A stretch of 64,000 bases of DNA from Emcibacter sp. (lineage in GTDB: Bacteria > Pseudomonadota > Alphaproteobacteria > Sphingomonadales > Emcibacteraceae), in the NCBI RefSeq assembly GCF_963675455.1, contig NZ_OY776217.1, positions 901,001 through 965,000 of the forward strand. Reading direction: 5' to 3'. Position numbers and translations under genes: made by a program. Of the stretch, positions 49,701-61,396 are shown in pieces. Below the pieces are notes generated by a model. That model ran no database searches. It saw only the letters and a program-made list of their open reading frames with translations, and was not told where the DNA came from. Position 1 is the first letter of the stretch. Every line of letters begins with the position of its first letter.

Positions 49701-51968
49701 ATGACCCCCGCAAGCAGTGCACCGCGTCTTTTGATAAGACGGTTACACCAGATTATGGCTGGCACCGGCAATGCCGAAGTGCGCCTGAATCAGCTGGTGC
49801 GCCTGATCGCGGGGAATATGGTCTCGGAAGTTTGTTCTGTTTATTTCCTGCGCGGCGGGGAAATGCTTGAGCTGTTTGCCACCGAAGGCCTCAAGGAAAC
49901 GGCGATTCATACCACTAGGCTGCATGTGGGTGAAGGCTTGGTGGGGCATGTGGCCGCCACTGGTATCCCGCTCAACCTGGCTAATGCCCAGAACCATCCA
50001 AAATTCGTTTACCGCCCGGAAACAGGTGAGGAAATTTATCATTCCTTCCTCGGGGTGCCGATTCTCAGGGCCGGCAATGTGGCCGGCGTGCTGGTTATCC
50101 AGAACAAAACCCTGCGGCAATATTCAGAAGAAGAGGTGGAAGTTCTGCAGACCGTGGCCATGGTTCTGGCGGAACTGGTGGCCGGCGGCGAACTTTTTGA
50201 TCCGCTTGAGCAACCGGAAGGCACCCTGGAACGGGCAGCGACGCCAAGCTTTGAAGGGGTCGTCTTTTCCGAGGGCCTGGCGGAAGGACAGGCCGTCCTG
50301 CACGAGCCCAAGGTAGAGGTCAAACATCACCTGTCCAGCAATTCCGGGGAGGAACTGAAACGGCTGGATGCGGCCCTGGAAAGCCTGATCGGCCAGATCG
50401 ACGACATGATGTCAGCGGAGGATTTCCGGCATCATGGCGAACATCGCGAGATCCTGGATGTGTACAAGATGTTTGCCCGGGACAAGGGCTGGAAGGCCAA
50501 GATTTCCGAAGTCATTGAGACTGGCCTGACGGCTGAAGCAGCGGTGGAACGTATCCAGACGGATAATCGCAGCCGCATGCAACAGACGGATGACCCCTAC
50601 CTGAGGGAACGGCTCAGCGATCTGGATGACCTGTCCAATCGCCTGATCCGTCATCTTGTTGGCAAATCCGGCACTGCGGCGGCCGACAACCTGCCGGATA
50701 ACGTGATCCTGGTAGCCCAGAACATGGGACCGGCTGAACTTCTGGATTATGACAGGGACAAGCTTCAGGCGGTTATCTTGCAGCAGGGGGCGGCAACCGC
50801 CCATGTCGCCATCGTTGCCCGGGCCCTTGGCATCCCGATGGTGGGTCAGGTAGAGGAAGCTTTGCTGCATGTGCAGGAAGGCGAAAAAGTCATCGTGGAT
50901 GGCGTCGAGGGCATTGTTTATTTTTCCCCGCTGCCGGAAATTCTGCAAAGCTATCAGGACAATATAAAAAGCCGGGCCGAACTGCTGGCCAGCTACGAGG
51001 CCCTCAGGGACAAAAGGGCCGTTACCCTGGACGGCGTGGAAATCGATCTGTTTATCAATGCCGGCCTCACGGTTGACATGGACGGCCTGCAGCGAACCGG
51101 CGCCAAGGGGGTTGGATTGTTCCGGACCGAATTCCAGTTCATGGTCAGTGCGACCATGCCCAAGGTGGATATCCAGGCGGAATTCTACAAATCCATTCTG
51201 GATATGGCGGGGGACAAGCCGGTGATTTTCCGGACACTTGATATCGGTGGTGACAAGCCGGTGTCTTTTCTGAAACGCGATGAGGAAGCCAATCCGGCAC
51301 TGGGATGGCGGGCCATGCGCATCTCCCTCGACCGGCCGGCGCTATTGCGGTATCAGCTGCGCGCCCTTTTTCTGGCGGCCGAAGGACGGGATATCAATAT
51401 CATGTTCCCGATGATTGCGGATGTAAGCGAATTTAAGGCGGCCCGGTCGATTCTGGACAAGGAGCTTGGCTGGCTCGACCGGTTCGGCAAGAAAAAGCCT
51501 CAAACCGTCAAGGTGGGAACCATGCTGGAAGTCCCGTCTTTGCTGTGGCAGCTGGATACCTTGCTGCCGCTGGTGGATTTTGTCTCCATCGGCAGCAACG
51601 ACCTGATGCAGTTCTTCTTTGCCTGCGACCGGGAAAACCCGAAACTCGCCGATCGTTACGATCCGTTGTCGCCGCCCGCCCTCAGCATGATGAAATTTAT
51701 CATCGACAAATGTGGCGAATATGATGTGCCGGTGACTCTGTGCGGAGAACTCGGCGGCAAGCCTCTTGCGGCGCTGGGATTGCTTGGTGTCGGCCTGAAA
51801 CGGTTGTCAATAGCGCCGGCATCAGTGGGGCCGGTCAAGATGATGATCCGCAGTCTGCACCTTGGTCAGCTGCAGGAATATATGCAGGGTTTGCTGAGTC
51901 GTTCAGATCATTCAGTCCGCAACGACATTCTGACATTTGCCAAGGACCACGGCATCGAAATCAAGTAA
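49701..51968 (+). CDS. ptsP: PtsP, PTS enzyme I of the nitrogen-related phosphotransferase system
   Basis: Cytoplasmic PEP-dependent phosphotransferase that phosphorylates the NPr of the regulatory PTSNtr. The 755 residues have an N-terminal GAF domain (about 20-165: YFLRGGEMLELFATEGLKETAIHTTRLHVGEGLVGHVAATGIPLNLANAQNHPKF), a coiled EI N-domain, the phosphohistidine loop GAATAHVAIVARALGIPMVG, and the PEP-binding barrel (GLFRTEFQFM, FRTLDIGGDKPVSF, SIGSNDLMQF, CGELGG). Its GAF domain may sense nitrogen signals. AGGAGG sits 6 nt upstream. lysC-ptsP adjacency is common in Alphaproteobacteria. Confidence 0.95.
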   Translation: MTPASSAPRLLIRRLHQIMAGTGNAEVRLNQLVRLIAGNMVSEVCSVYFLRGGEMLELFATEGLKETAIHTTRLHVGEGLVGHVAATGIPLNLANAQNHPKFVYRPETGEEIYHSFLGVPILRAGNVAGVLVIQNKTLRQYSEEEVEVLQTVAMVLAELVAGGELFDPLEQPEGTLERAATPSFEGVVFSEGLAEGQAVLHEPKVEVKHHLSSNSGEELKRLDAALESLIGQIDDMMSAEDFRHHGEHREILDVYKMFARDKGWKAKISEVIETGLTAEAAVERIQTDNRSRMQQTDDPYLRERLSDLDDLSNRLIRHLVGKSGTAAADNLPDNVILVAQNMGPAELLDYDRDKLQAVILQQGAATAHVAIVARALGIPMVGQVEEALLHVQEGEKVIVDGVEGIVYFSPLPEILQSYQDNIKSRAELLASYEALRDKRAVTLDGVEIDLFINAGLTVDMDGLQRTGAKGVGLFRTEFQFMVSATMPKVDIQAEFYKSILDMAGDKPVIFRTLDIGGDKPVSFLKRDEEANPALGWRAMRISLDRPALLRYQLRALFLAAEGRDINIMFPMIADVSEFKAARSILDKELGWLDRFGKKKPQTVKVGTMLEVPSLLWQLDTLLPLVDFVSIGSNDLMQFFFACDRENPKLADRYDPLSPPALSMMKFIIDKCGEYDVPVTLCGELGGKPLAALGLLGVGLKRLSIAPASVGPVKMMIRSLHLGQLQEYMQGLLSRSDHSVRNDILTFAKDHGIEIK

Positions 51969-52067
51969 TTTTAGTTAAATCTGACCGGAAATCATGTTTC
52001 AGGCCGGGGAGTTGCACTTTTTTATTGACTCTCAACATTAATCCACGCTTCACTTTCGGGATATCCC

Positions 52068-52082
52068 TTAACAAACAGTTAA
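52068..52082. promoter_or_regulatory. CtrA-type box (TTAA-N7-TTAA) upstream of the RodZ-like gene
   Basis: TTAACAAACAGTTAA followed by C fits TTAA-N7-TTAAC exactly. It is 168 bp upstream of the RodZ-like start, in the promoter region. A degenerate copy follows at 52116-52130. Confidence 0.5.
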
Positions 52083-52115
52083 CAAATTGAGGGAATAAAG
52101 AAAATAGATATAAAA

Positions 52116-52130
52116 TTAACCAAATAATAA
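52116..52130. promoter_or_regulatory. Degenerate CtrA-type box upstream of the RodZ-like gene
   Basis: TTAACCAAATAATAA has one mismatch in the second half-site (ATAA for TTAA). It starts 48 bp after the first box and overlaps an AT-rich inverted repeat (52122-52149, 8-bp arms). Confidence 0.35.
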
Positions 52131-52250
52131 GTCGGGCAGGCTATTATTTATATCGGTTTTCAAAGGGGTGGCATTCCTACACCGGGAACGACAAGTCAAG
52201 AAGCCCTCCGTTGCTGACCGGCGACGGGGTTGTAAATTTGATTGGATAGA

Positions 52251-53180
52251 ATGGTGGTTATGACAGGGGAAGAACAAATTACAACAGGACCAGGGGAAAG
52301 AAATAACCCTGATGTAGGCAGCCTGTTGTCTGATGCCCGGAAGTCCCGCGGGCTGATCGATCTGGGACAGGTGGCAAGGGACTTGTGCATCCGGCCACAT
52401 CTTCTTGAGGCACTGGAACAGAATAATTTCTTGGCTTTTCCGACAGCCTGTTACGCCAGCGGCTTTCTTAAAAGCTATGCGACCTATCTGGGCCTTGACG
52501 CGGCGTCGATTGTCAGCCAGTTCAAGGCTGAATATAAAGGCGCTTCAGAAAAAGTGGAACTGGTATTTCCGGAAGTGCCGCAGCGTGCGGCTCTGCCGCG
52601 AAATATTGCCGCATCCATCGGCGGCCTTTCGCTGGTTATTATGCTCGGTGTCGGGATGACCTTTGGCGATGATACGGTCCGGCAGGAGCTGATCGCTCTT
52701 GAGGATCTGGGTCATCTGACCATGGCATCAGCCTCAGCACCCGAGGCCAGTCGTCAAACAGTTGCGGCGGGCACAGAGCCTGCCCCGGTGGCGGAAGTTG
52801 TCGAAGCAAAGGTCGAAGAGGGTCCGAAATTTACCCTGGTTCAGCAGGCAACGGCTCATACCGGTGATGTGGACCAGAAAGATGTGCAGGCAACAGCGGT
52901 GGTCAGTGACCGTATCCGTTTGACCGCGGCATCCGACATTTGGGTCAGGATCTCCGGCCCTGAAGGTGAAATCCTGTTCGACCGGGTCGTGCAACAGGGC
53001 GAGGAGTTTTTCGCGCCTGATCGCAAGGGATTAACCCTGATGACCAGCAATGCGTCTGCCCTGTCTTTGTTTGTGGGAGACGTGGCCATCTCACCGCTGG
53101 GGGACTATGGACAGATCGTGACGGAGCTGGCTCTGGACCAGAAAAGGCTGTTGCAGAAGACGGCATTGCTCACGCCTTAA
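52251..53180 (+). CDS. RodZ-like helix-turn-helix membrane protein (DUF4115)
   Basis: Begins MVVMTGEEQITTG..., with a helix-turn-helix of the RodZ type (LLSDARKSRGLIDLGQVARDLCIRPHLLEALEQNNFLAFPTACYASGFLKSYATYLGLD, about residues 22-83). A single hydrophobic segment follows (AASIGGLSLVIMLGVGMTFG), then a linker and a C-terminal DUF4115 beta domain (RIRLTAASDIWVRISGPEGEILFDRVVQQGEEFF...). RodZ links MreB to the membrane and helps set cell shape. Start codons at 52242 (TTG), 52251 (ATG, GGA at 52245-52247) and 52260 are possible. The 282-bp upstream region carries two CtrA-like boxes. Confidence 0.88.
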   Translation: MVVMTGEEQITTGPGERNNPDVGSLLSDARKSRGLIDLGQVARDLCIRPHLLEALEQNNFLAFPTACYASGFLKSYATYLGLDAASIVSQFKAEYKGASEKVELVFPEVPQRAALPRNIAASIGGLSLVIMLGVGMTFGDDTVRQELIALEDLGHLTMASASAPEASRQTVAAGTEPAPVAEVVEAKVEEGPKFTLVQQATAHTGDVDQKDVQATAVVSDRIRLTAASDIWVRISGPEGEILFDRVVQQGEEFFAPDRKGLTLMTSNASALSLFVGDVAISPLGDYGQIVTELALDQKRLLQKTALLTP

Positions 53181-53208
53181 CCAAAAAAAGTCGAAAGCTT
53201 ACCCTATG

Positions 53209-53243
53209 GCGGCCCTTTCTCCTTGAAATCGGGCCGCTTTTTG
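53209..53243 (+). terminator. Terminator downstream of the RodZ-like gene
   Basis: GCGGCCC (53209-53215) pairs with GGGCCGC (53231-53237) over a 15-nt loop and is followed by TTTTT. The loop is long, so efficiency is uncertain. Confidence 0.65.
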
Positions 53244-53307
53244 CGCATGTTTAGGCCGAATTTGACAAAGCCTGCCCAACGCGCAGGATAATGGCCGGAT
53301 AAATGAC

Positions 53308-54438
53308 ATGAGTGTACGTCCCTATCGCGATATATTACGCCGGAAGAGCCGCCAGGTTATGGTGGGTGATGTGCCTGTTGGCGGAGATGCGCCGATTTCG
53401 GTTCAGAGCATGACCAACACCCTGACTCATGACGTCGAAGCGACCATGAACCAGATCCGGGCTCTGGAAGAAGCAGGCGCCGACATTGTCCGTGTATCCT
53501 GTCCTGATGTGGAAAGCACGGCGGCCCTGAAGGAAATCGTGCGCCAGTCGACCGTGCCGATCGTGGCCGATATTCATTTTCATTACAAACGGGCGATCGA
53601 GGCAGCGGAAGCCGGCGCCGCCTGCCTGCGCATCAATCCGGGCAATATCGGCTCGGCGGCGCGGGTTCGGGATGTGGTTCAGGCGGCCAAGGATCATGGC
53701 TGCAGCATGCGCATCGGGGTCAATGCGGGGTCTCTGGAAAAACATCTTCTGGAACAGTTTGGCGAACCCTGCCCCGAAGCGATGGTGCAAAGCGCCCTCG
53801 AACACGCAAAGATCCTTGAAGACAATGATTTCCGGGAATTCAAGATCAGTGTGAAAGCGTCTGATGTGTTTCTGGCGGTTGCCGCCTATCAGGGGCTGGC
53901 GGAGGCTTGCGATTATCCGCTTCATCTGGGCATTACAGAAGCTGGCGGCTTGCGCGGCGGAACGGTGAAATCCTCCATCGGCATGGGCATGCTGCTGTGG
54001 TCCGGGATTGGCGATACCATCCGGGTGTCCCTGTCAGCGGACCCGGTGGAGGAAATCAAGGTCGGATTCGAAATGCTGAAAAGCCTCGACCTGCGGCATC
54101 GGGGGGTGCGGATTGTATCCTGCCCGTCCTGTGCGCGTCAGGCTTTTCCGGTGATCAAAACCGTGGAAACCCTGGAAAAAAGGCTGGAGCATATCTCCAC
54201 ACCCTTGAGCCTCAGCATCATTGGTTGTGTGGTCAATGGCCCGGGGGAAGCCCGGGAGACGGATATCGGCCTGACCGGTGGCGGTAATGGCAATCATATG
54301 GTTTACCTGTCCGGGGTGACCGATCATAAAATTGACGATGACCATATTGTGGATCATATCGTCGAACTGGTAGAACAAAAAGCTGCGGAACTGGAAGCGG
54401 AAAAAGAACAAGGCGTTTCTGTCGAGCAGGCATCTTAA
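53308..54438 (+). CDS. ispG: IspG (GcpE), 4-hydroxy-3-methylbut-2-enyl diphosphate synthase
   Basis: [4Fe-4S] enzyme of the MEP isoprenoid pathway. The 376 residues have the N-terminal barrel GGDAPISVQSMTNTLTHDVEATMNQI, and the C-terminal cluster ligands VSCPSCARQAFPV and SIIGCVVNGPGEARETDIGLTGG, giving the three cysteines and a conserved Glu. Intact and of normal length. It heads the ispG-hisS-prfA-prmC run (18 nt before hisS). IspG needs a cluster supplied by systems such as the suf operon at the other end of the window. Confidence 0.96.
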   Translation: MSVRPYRDILRRKSRQVMVGDVPVGGDAPISVQSMTNTLTHDVEATMNQIRALEEAGADIVRVSCPDVESTAALKEIVRQSTVPIVADIHFHYKRAIEAAEAGAACLRINPGNIGSAARVRDVVQAAKDHGCSMRIGVNAGSLEKHLLEQFGEPCPEAMVQSALEHAKILEDNDFREFKISVKASDVFLAVAAYQGLAEACDYPLHLGITEAGGLRGGTVKSSIGMGMLLWSGIGDTIRVSLSADPVEEIKVGFEMLKSLDLRHRGVRIVSCPSCARQAFPVIKTVETLEKRLEHISTPLSLSIIGCVVNGPGEARETDIGLTGGGNGNHMVYLSGVTDHKIDDDHIVDHIVELVEQKAAELEAEKEQGVSVEQAS

Positions 54439-54456
54439 AAATCAAGGAGAATACAG

Positions 54457-55707
54457 GTGGCGCGTCTCCAGCCGGTGCGCGGGACTCACGACATATTAGG
54501 TGATCAGGCCCGCGCCTTTCGATATATTACGGATTGTTTCATCAAAGTGGCGGAACGCTATGGCCATGAGGAAATTTCCACGCCGATTTTTGAATTTACC
54601 GAAGTTTTCAAGCGGACGCTCGGCGAAACTTCCGATGTTGTGTCCAAGGAAATGTACACTTTCGAGGACCGGGGCGGGGAAAGCCTGACCCTGCGGCCGG
54701 AATATACAGCCGGTATTGCCCGTGCGTTTATTTCCGGCGGTCTGCAGCAGGATCTGCCGCTCAAATTCTACGGCTACGGCCCCATGTTCCGTTACGAGAG
54801 GCCGCAAAAGGGCCGGATGCGCCAGTTCCACCAGATTGATGTTGAGATCCTGGGTGTACCGGAACCGCAGGCGGATATCGAACTGCTGGCGCTGGCGGTG
54901 GATCTTCTGACCGAACTCGGCCTGATGGAACATATCACCCTGGAAATCAATTCTCTGGGTGATGTGGAAAGTCGCCATGCTTATCGGGACGCCCTGGTGG
55001 CCTATTTCTCTGATCACAAGGACCGGCTCAGTGAAGACAGCCTTGGCCGGCTGGAAAAAAACCCGCTTCGAATTCTGGACAGCAAGGATGAAGGAGACCG
55101 GGAACTGGTGGCCGGTGCGCCGGTGTTGCAGGATTATTTCAACGACACCTCTGCCGACTTCTTCCGTCAGGTCTGTGATGGGCTTGATGTCCTGGGAATC
55201 AGCTATGTGGTTAATCCCCGGCTCGTGCGCGGCCTTGATTATTACAGCCATACGGCGTTTGAATTTACCACCGACCAGCTTGGCGCCCAGGGTACCGTCC
55301 TGGCCGGCGGGCGCTATGACGGACTGATTGAAATCATGGGCGGACCGCCAACGGCCGGGATCGGCTGGGCCGCCGGAATTGAACGCCTTGCAGAAATGGT
55401 TTCCGGCAACCATATACCGCAAGTCATGCGTCCCGTGTCCATTGTGCCGGTTGGCGCGGACGCCCAGAGTGCAGCCCTGAAACTTGCCCGGGATTTGCGC
55501 CATGACGGCTATAATGTCGACATGGGTTATCGGGGCAATGTAGGTAAACGCATGAAACGGGCCAACAAGCTGGACAGCGCGGTTGCCGTTCTGATGGGCA
55601 GTGATGAACTTGCCCGGGGCAAAGTCACTGTCAAGGATCTGGACGAAGGATCGCAAGCGGAAATTGATCTGGAACGGGTTTCGGACCATCTGATGCAATA
55701 TCGCTAG
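54457..55707 (+). CDS. hisS: Histidyl-tRNA synthetase HisS
   Basis: Class II synthetase. The 416 residues have RPEYTAGIARAF (motif 2 region with preceding RGTHDIL in motif 1), GYGPMFRYERPQKGRMRQFHQIDVEILG, LVRGLDYYSHTAFEFTT (histidine-binding A loop), GGRYDGLIEIMGGPPTAGIGWAAGIERL (motif 3) and an anticodon-binding C-terminal domain. The start is GTG at 54457 preceded by AAGGAGA at 8 nt. It is co-directional with ispG. Confidence 0.96.
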   Translation: MARLQPVRGTHDILGDQARAFRYITDCFIKVAERYGHEEISTPIFEFTEVFKRTLGETSDVVSKEMYTFEDRGGESLTLRPEYTAGIARAFISGGLQQDLPLKFYGYGPMFRYERPQKGRMRQFHQIDVEILGVPEPQADIELLALAVDLLTELGLMEHITLEINSLGDVESRHAYRDALVAYFSDHKDRLSEDSLGRLEKNPLRILDSKDEGDRELVAGAPVLQDYFNDTSADFFRQVCDGLDVLGISYVVNPRLVRGLDYYSHTAFEFTTDQLGAQGTVLAGGRYDGLIEIMGGPPTAGIGWAAGIERLAEMVSGNHIPQVMRPVSIVPVGADAQSAALKLARDLRHDGYNVDMGYRGNVGKRMKRANKLDSAVAVLMGSDELARGKVTVKDLDEGSQAEIDLERVSDHLMQYR

Positions 55708-55759
55708 CCTGTTTTTCTTGACCGACCCGAAGACCAAGGAAAAACAGGATAAGAAGACC

Positions 55760-56839
55760 ATGATACCACAGGAAAAACTGAACCAGCTGATCACCCGTCA
55801 TGAGGAACTGGAACATCTTATGTCAGGCGGCGGCGATCTTGGTTCTGACGATTTTGTCAGAATCTCCCGCGAGTATAGTGACCTGACGCCGATTGTGAAA
55901 ACGGCACGGGAATATATTTCCCTGCTGCAGGAAATCAGCGATCTGAAGGATATGCTCAATGATCCTGACACCGATGCGGAAATGCGGGAACTGGCGGAAC
56001 TGGAGCTGCCGGAACTGAACGGGAAACTGCCCGAGCTTGAGCATCAGGTGCAGCTTCTGCTGTTGCCCAAGGATATTGACGATGACAAGAATGCCCTGCT
56101 CGAGATCCGGGCCGGTACCGGTGGCGATGAAGCGGCGCTGTTTGCCGGTGACCTGTTTCGGATGTATCAGCGTTATGCCCAGGCCCAGGGCTGGCAATAT
56201 GAAGTGGTGAACGCCTCCGAAAGTGATGTGGGCGGTTTCAAGGAAGTTGTGGTGAATGTGAGCGGCAAGGGAGTCTTTGCCAGGCTGAAATATGAATCCG
56301 GGGTGCATCGGGTGCAGCGGGTGCCGGAAACCGAGACCGGGGGGCGAATTCACACTTCTGCCGCGACAGTGGCGGTCATGCCCGAGGTGGAGGATGTGGA
56401 TATCCAGATTGATGACAAGGACCTGCGTATTGACGTGTTTCGGGCCAGTGGCCCCGGCGGCCAGTCGGTGAACACCACCGACAGTGCGGTCCGAATTACC
56501 CATATCCCGACCGGCATTGTCGTCAGTCAGCAGGATGAAAAATCACAGCACAAGAACAAAGCCAAGGCCATGAAAGTCCTGATGGCCAGGATTTATGATG
56601 CGGAACGGGCCAAACGGGATGCGGAACGGGCGGCTGACCGCAAAAGCCAGATCGGTTCCGGCGACCGGTCGGAACGCATTCGCACCTATAATTTTCCGCA
56701 AGGGAGGGTGACCGACCACAGGATCAACCTGACCCTCTATAAACTGGAGCAGATTCTGGCAGGCGAAGGACTGGAGGAAGTCATTTCCGCCCTGATCACC
56801 GAAGACCAGGCGGCCAAGCTGGCCGAAATGCAGCTTTGA
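55760..56839 (+). CDS. prfA: Peptide chain release factor 1 (PrfA)
   Basis: Recognises UAA and UAG stop codons. From MIPQEKLNQLITRHEELEHLMS it is 359 residues, the usual length. It contains the stop-codon recognition region near VPETETGGRIHTSAATVAVMPE (with a PxT-type tripeptide region) and the hydrolysis motif GPGGQSVNTTDSAVRI (GGQ about 231-233), then SQQDEKSQHKNKAKAMKVL. The frame opens upstream to a TTG at 55718; the ATG with AGGATAAGAAG upstream was preferred. It precedes its modifying methylase prmC by 13 nt. Confidence 0.95.
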   Translation: MIPQEKLNQLITRHEELEHLMSGGGDLGSDDFVRISREYSDLTPIVKTAREYISLLQEISDLKDMLNDPDTDAEMRELAELELPELNGKLPELEHQVQLLLLPKDIDDDKNALLEIRAGTGGDEAALFAGDLFRMYQRYAQAQGWQYEVVNASESDVGGFKEVVVNVSGKGVFARLKYESGVHRVQRVPETETGGRIHTSAATVAVMPEVEDVDIQIDDKDLRIDVFRASGPGGQSVNTTDSAVRITHIPTGIVVSQQDEKSQHKNKAKAMKVLMARIYDAERAKRDAERAADRKSQIGSGDRSERIRTYNFPQGRVTDHRINLTLYKLEQILAGEGLEEVISALITEDQAAKLAEMQL

Positions 56840-56852
56840 TCCTGCCCGCGTC

Positions 56853-57728
56853 ATGACGTCAATGGACTTTTCAGAGAAAAATAATGTTCGTTTCCGGCTG
56901 AAATCGGCCCGGCTGCGTCTTGAGGCATGCGGCATTGAAACCGCGGAACTGGATGCCCGGCTGCTGCTTGCCCATATTCTCGGCTGTGCCCCCATGGATA
57001 TTTACCTGCAGCAGGACCGGGTCCTGACTAATAACGAAGGTGAGGCGTTTGATCAACTTCTAAACCGGCGGGTAAAGAGGGAGCCTGTCTCCCAGATCCT
57101 CGGGCAAAAGGAGTTCTGGAGCCTGTCCTTCAAAGTTACACGGGATGTGCTGACACCGCGGCCCGACAGCGAGACGCTGATAGAAGTAGCCCTCGGCAGG
57201 ATAAAGGACCGGACGGCGCCCCTGCGGATACTGGACCTCGGGACAGGCAGCGGCTGTCTGCTGCTTGCGCTTCTGAGCGAACTGCCGCGGGCCCGCGGCA
57301 TCGGCGTTGACATTTCCCCTGCGGCCCTTGATGTGGCCCGGGAAAATGCCGAGAGGCTCGGTTTTTCCGACAGGACTACATTTTATGAAAGCGACTGGAC
57401 CACAGCCCTGAATCCGGCGGAAAAATTCGACATTATCCTGTCGAACCCGCCGTATATCGCCCTGTCTGAACAGGCCAGCCTGCCGCCGGATGTGCGACTG
57501 TATGAGCCTGAACAGGCCCTTTATTCGGGTGAAGAGGGGCTGGATGATTATCGTAAACTGATTGAACAGTTGCCGGGATTCCTGCAGCCGAATGGTTTTA
57601 TTCTTTTTGAAATTGGTGCCGGACAGGCCTCTGATCTGGAGAATATTCTGCGTCACGCCGGCGCCTCCGCCGTTGAAATATTCAAGGATCTGGCGGGACT
57701 GGACCGGTGTATCTGTTGGAAACCCTGA
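56853..57728 (+). CDS. prmC: PrmC, release-factor glutamine methyltransferase
   Basis: Methylates the GGQ glutamine of release factors 1 and 2. The 291 residues include an N-terminal helical domain, LNRRVKREPVSQILGQKEFWSLSFKVTRDVLTPRPDSETLIE, the SAM-binding RILDLGTGSGCLLLALLSELPRARGIGVD and the catalytic LSNPPYIALSE (NPPY, about 191-194). The start could also be the ATG at 56862. Directly downstream of prfA, its substrate. Confidence 0.95.
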   Translation: MTSMDFSEKNNVRFRLKSARLRLEACGIETAELDARLLLAHILGCAPMDIYLQQDRVLTNNEGEAFDQLLNRRVKREPVSQILGQKEFWSLSFKVTRDVLTPRPDSETLIEVALGRIKDRTAPLRILDLGTGSGCLLLALLSELPRARGIGVDISPAALDVARENAERLGFSDRTTFYESDWTTALNPAEKFDIILSNPPYIALSEQASLPPDVRLYEPEQALYSGEEGLDDYRKLIEQLPGFLQPNGFILFEIGAGQASDLENILRHAGASAVEIFKDLAGLDRCICWKP

Positions 57729-57927
57729 AAAAAATGCAAAAGCTTCTTGGCATTTGGGATTGGCCGGGGTAGTGTAAGGCGTTGCCTGAGGGCAGTAAGA
57801 AATCCGGTGCGGGAAATACCGGTATATAAACCCCACAAAATCTGAAAATCAAATATATGTCGTCTTTTTGAAGACGGCCAACTTCGTGACAGGTACCGGT
57901 AAATCCGGACCTTGGTAGTGTATTTAA

Positions 57928-58599
57928 ATGAAACAAACTCAGAATCCACGCCGCGGTCGTCAGAACGCAAAACCTAACAACAATCAGCAGCAACGGGGCA
58001 AGAGCAGCAACAAAGGCCGGAAAGGCGGCGGGCGCGGTTCCCAGCCGCAGGGCAATTCGGCAACCCGTCAGGTGGATAGTCACGGCCCCATGGGGAAACA
58101 GCGTGGTAATGCGAAGCAGCTTTATGAAAAATACAAGACGCTGTCGCGTGAGATGTTCGCCAGTGACCGCATGATTTCTGAATCCCTGTCCCAGTTTGCC
58201 GATCATTATTACCGCATCTATGCAGAACATGCTGCCGGCGAAGCTGCCGCCCAGGCCGCCCGGGAAGAAGAACAGAAACGCAGGGCTGAAGAAGCCGCTG
58301 AAAACCAGGCGAATGTGGTCGATATAGCAAATGATCTGGCATCGGAAAAAAGCGCTGCAAGCTCGCTTTCCCGGGATGACGACAATAGCAGCGTAACGGA
58401 TGTTGAAGCCGAAGTGCTGAGCCTGGATCTGGGGGATGAGCAGGCGGATGAAAAACCAAAACGCCGCCCGCCGACCAGAACCCGCAAAAAACCGGAGGCG
58501 GCTCCGGAAGAAGCCCAGGCAGCGGAGGCGGAGAAAAAACCGGTCCGTCGCCCCCGGCGCAAGAAAGAAGAGCCGAGCGATCAGCCGGTTTCGGAATAA
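57928..58599 (+). CDS. DUF4167 domain protein, basic and low-complexity
   Basis: A 223-residue protein with a strongly basic Gly/Gln/Asn/Lys-rich N-terminus (RRGRQNAKPNNNQQQRGKSSNKGRKGGGRGSQ), a conserved DUF4167 core at about 52-98 (HGPMGKQRGNAKQLYEKYKTLSREMFASDRMISESLSQFADHYYRIYAE), then an Ala/Glu-rich stretch and a Lys/Arg/Pro-rich tail ending in RRPRRKKEEPSDQPVSE. Widespread in Alphaproteobacteria at this position (prmC-DUF4167-clpB). RNA binding is a plausible reading of the composition, unproved. The 199-bp gap upstream holds a 6-bp hairpin (57861-57876). Confidence 0.9.
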   Translation: MKQTQNPRRGRQNAKPNNNQQQRGKSSNKGRKGGGRGSQPQGNSATRQVDSHGPMGKQRGNAKQLYEKYKTLSREMFASDRMISESLSQFADHYYRIYAEHAAGEAAAQAAREEEQKRRAEEAAENQANVVDIANDLASEKSAASSLSRDDDNSSVTDVEAEVLSLDLGDEQADEKPKRRPPTRTRKKPEAAPEEAQAAEAEKKPVRRPRRKKEEPSDQPVSE

Positions 58600-58624
58600 C
58601 TCCTCATTGATCCCTATATGAAAG

Positions 58625-58650
58625 GCCGGATGTTACATCCGGCTTTTTTT
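58625..58650 (+). terminator. Intrinsic terminator downstream of the DUF4167 gene
   Basis: GCCGGATG (58625-58632), TTA loop, CATCCGGC (58636-58643), then a 7-T run. It separates the DUF4167 gene from clpB. Confidence 0.92.
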
Positions 58651-58690
58651 ATGGTAAAATTTTGACCCCGGCCCTTGTGTTGCAGAAAAG

Positions 58691-58705
58691 TCACATCATA
58701 TGTGA
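58691..58705. promoter_or_regulatory. Palindrome TCACAT-cat-ATGTGA upstream of clpB
   Basis: 6-bp inverted arms around a 3-nt centre, about 31 bp before the clpB start codon. A CTTG (58674-58677) lies 18 nt before TCATAT (58696-58701), loosely like an alphaproteobacterial heat-shock sigma-32 promoter (CTTG, 17-18 nt, CYTAT). The palindrome overlaps that possible -10. The bound factor is unknown. Confidence 0.4.
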
Positions 58706-58735
58706 ACTGATCAGAAATAAAGGAGTTTTTAAAGA

Positions 58736-61315
<2,580 letters not shown>

Positions 61316-61340
61316 TCCGTGAAGCACTCATGACTTAATA

Positions 61341-61368
61341 AAAAGGCTCCCGGTTCGGGAGCCTTTTT
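61341..61368. terminator. Bidirectional terminator between clpB and the chemoreceptor gene
   Basis: A perfect 12-bp stem (61341-61352 with 61356-61367), GTT loop, T-run to 61368 on the plus strand and A-run on the other. It serves the convergent clpB and chemoreceptor genes. Confidence 0.92.
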
Positions 61369-61396
61369 GATTCTCATTCGTCGACCGGCGATTATA

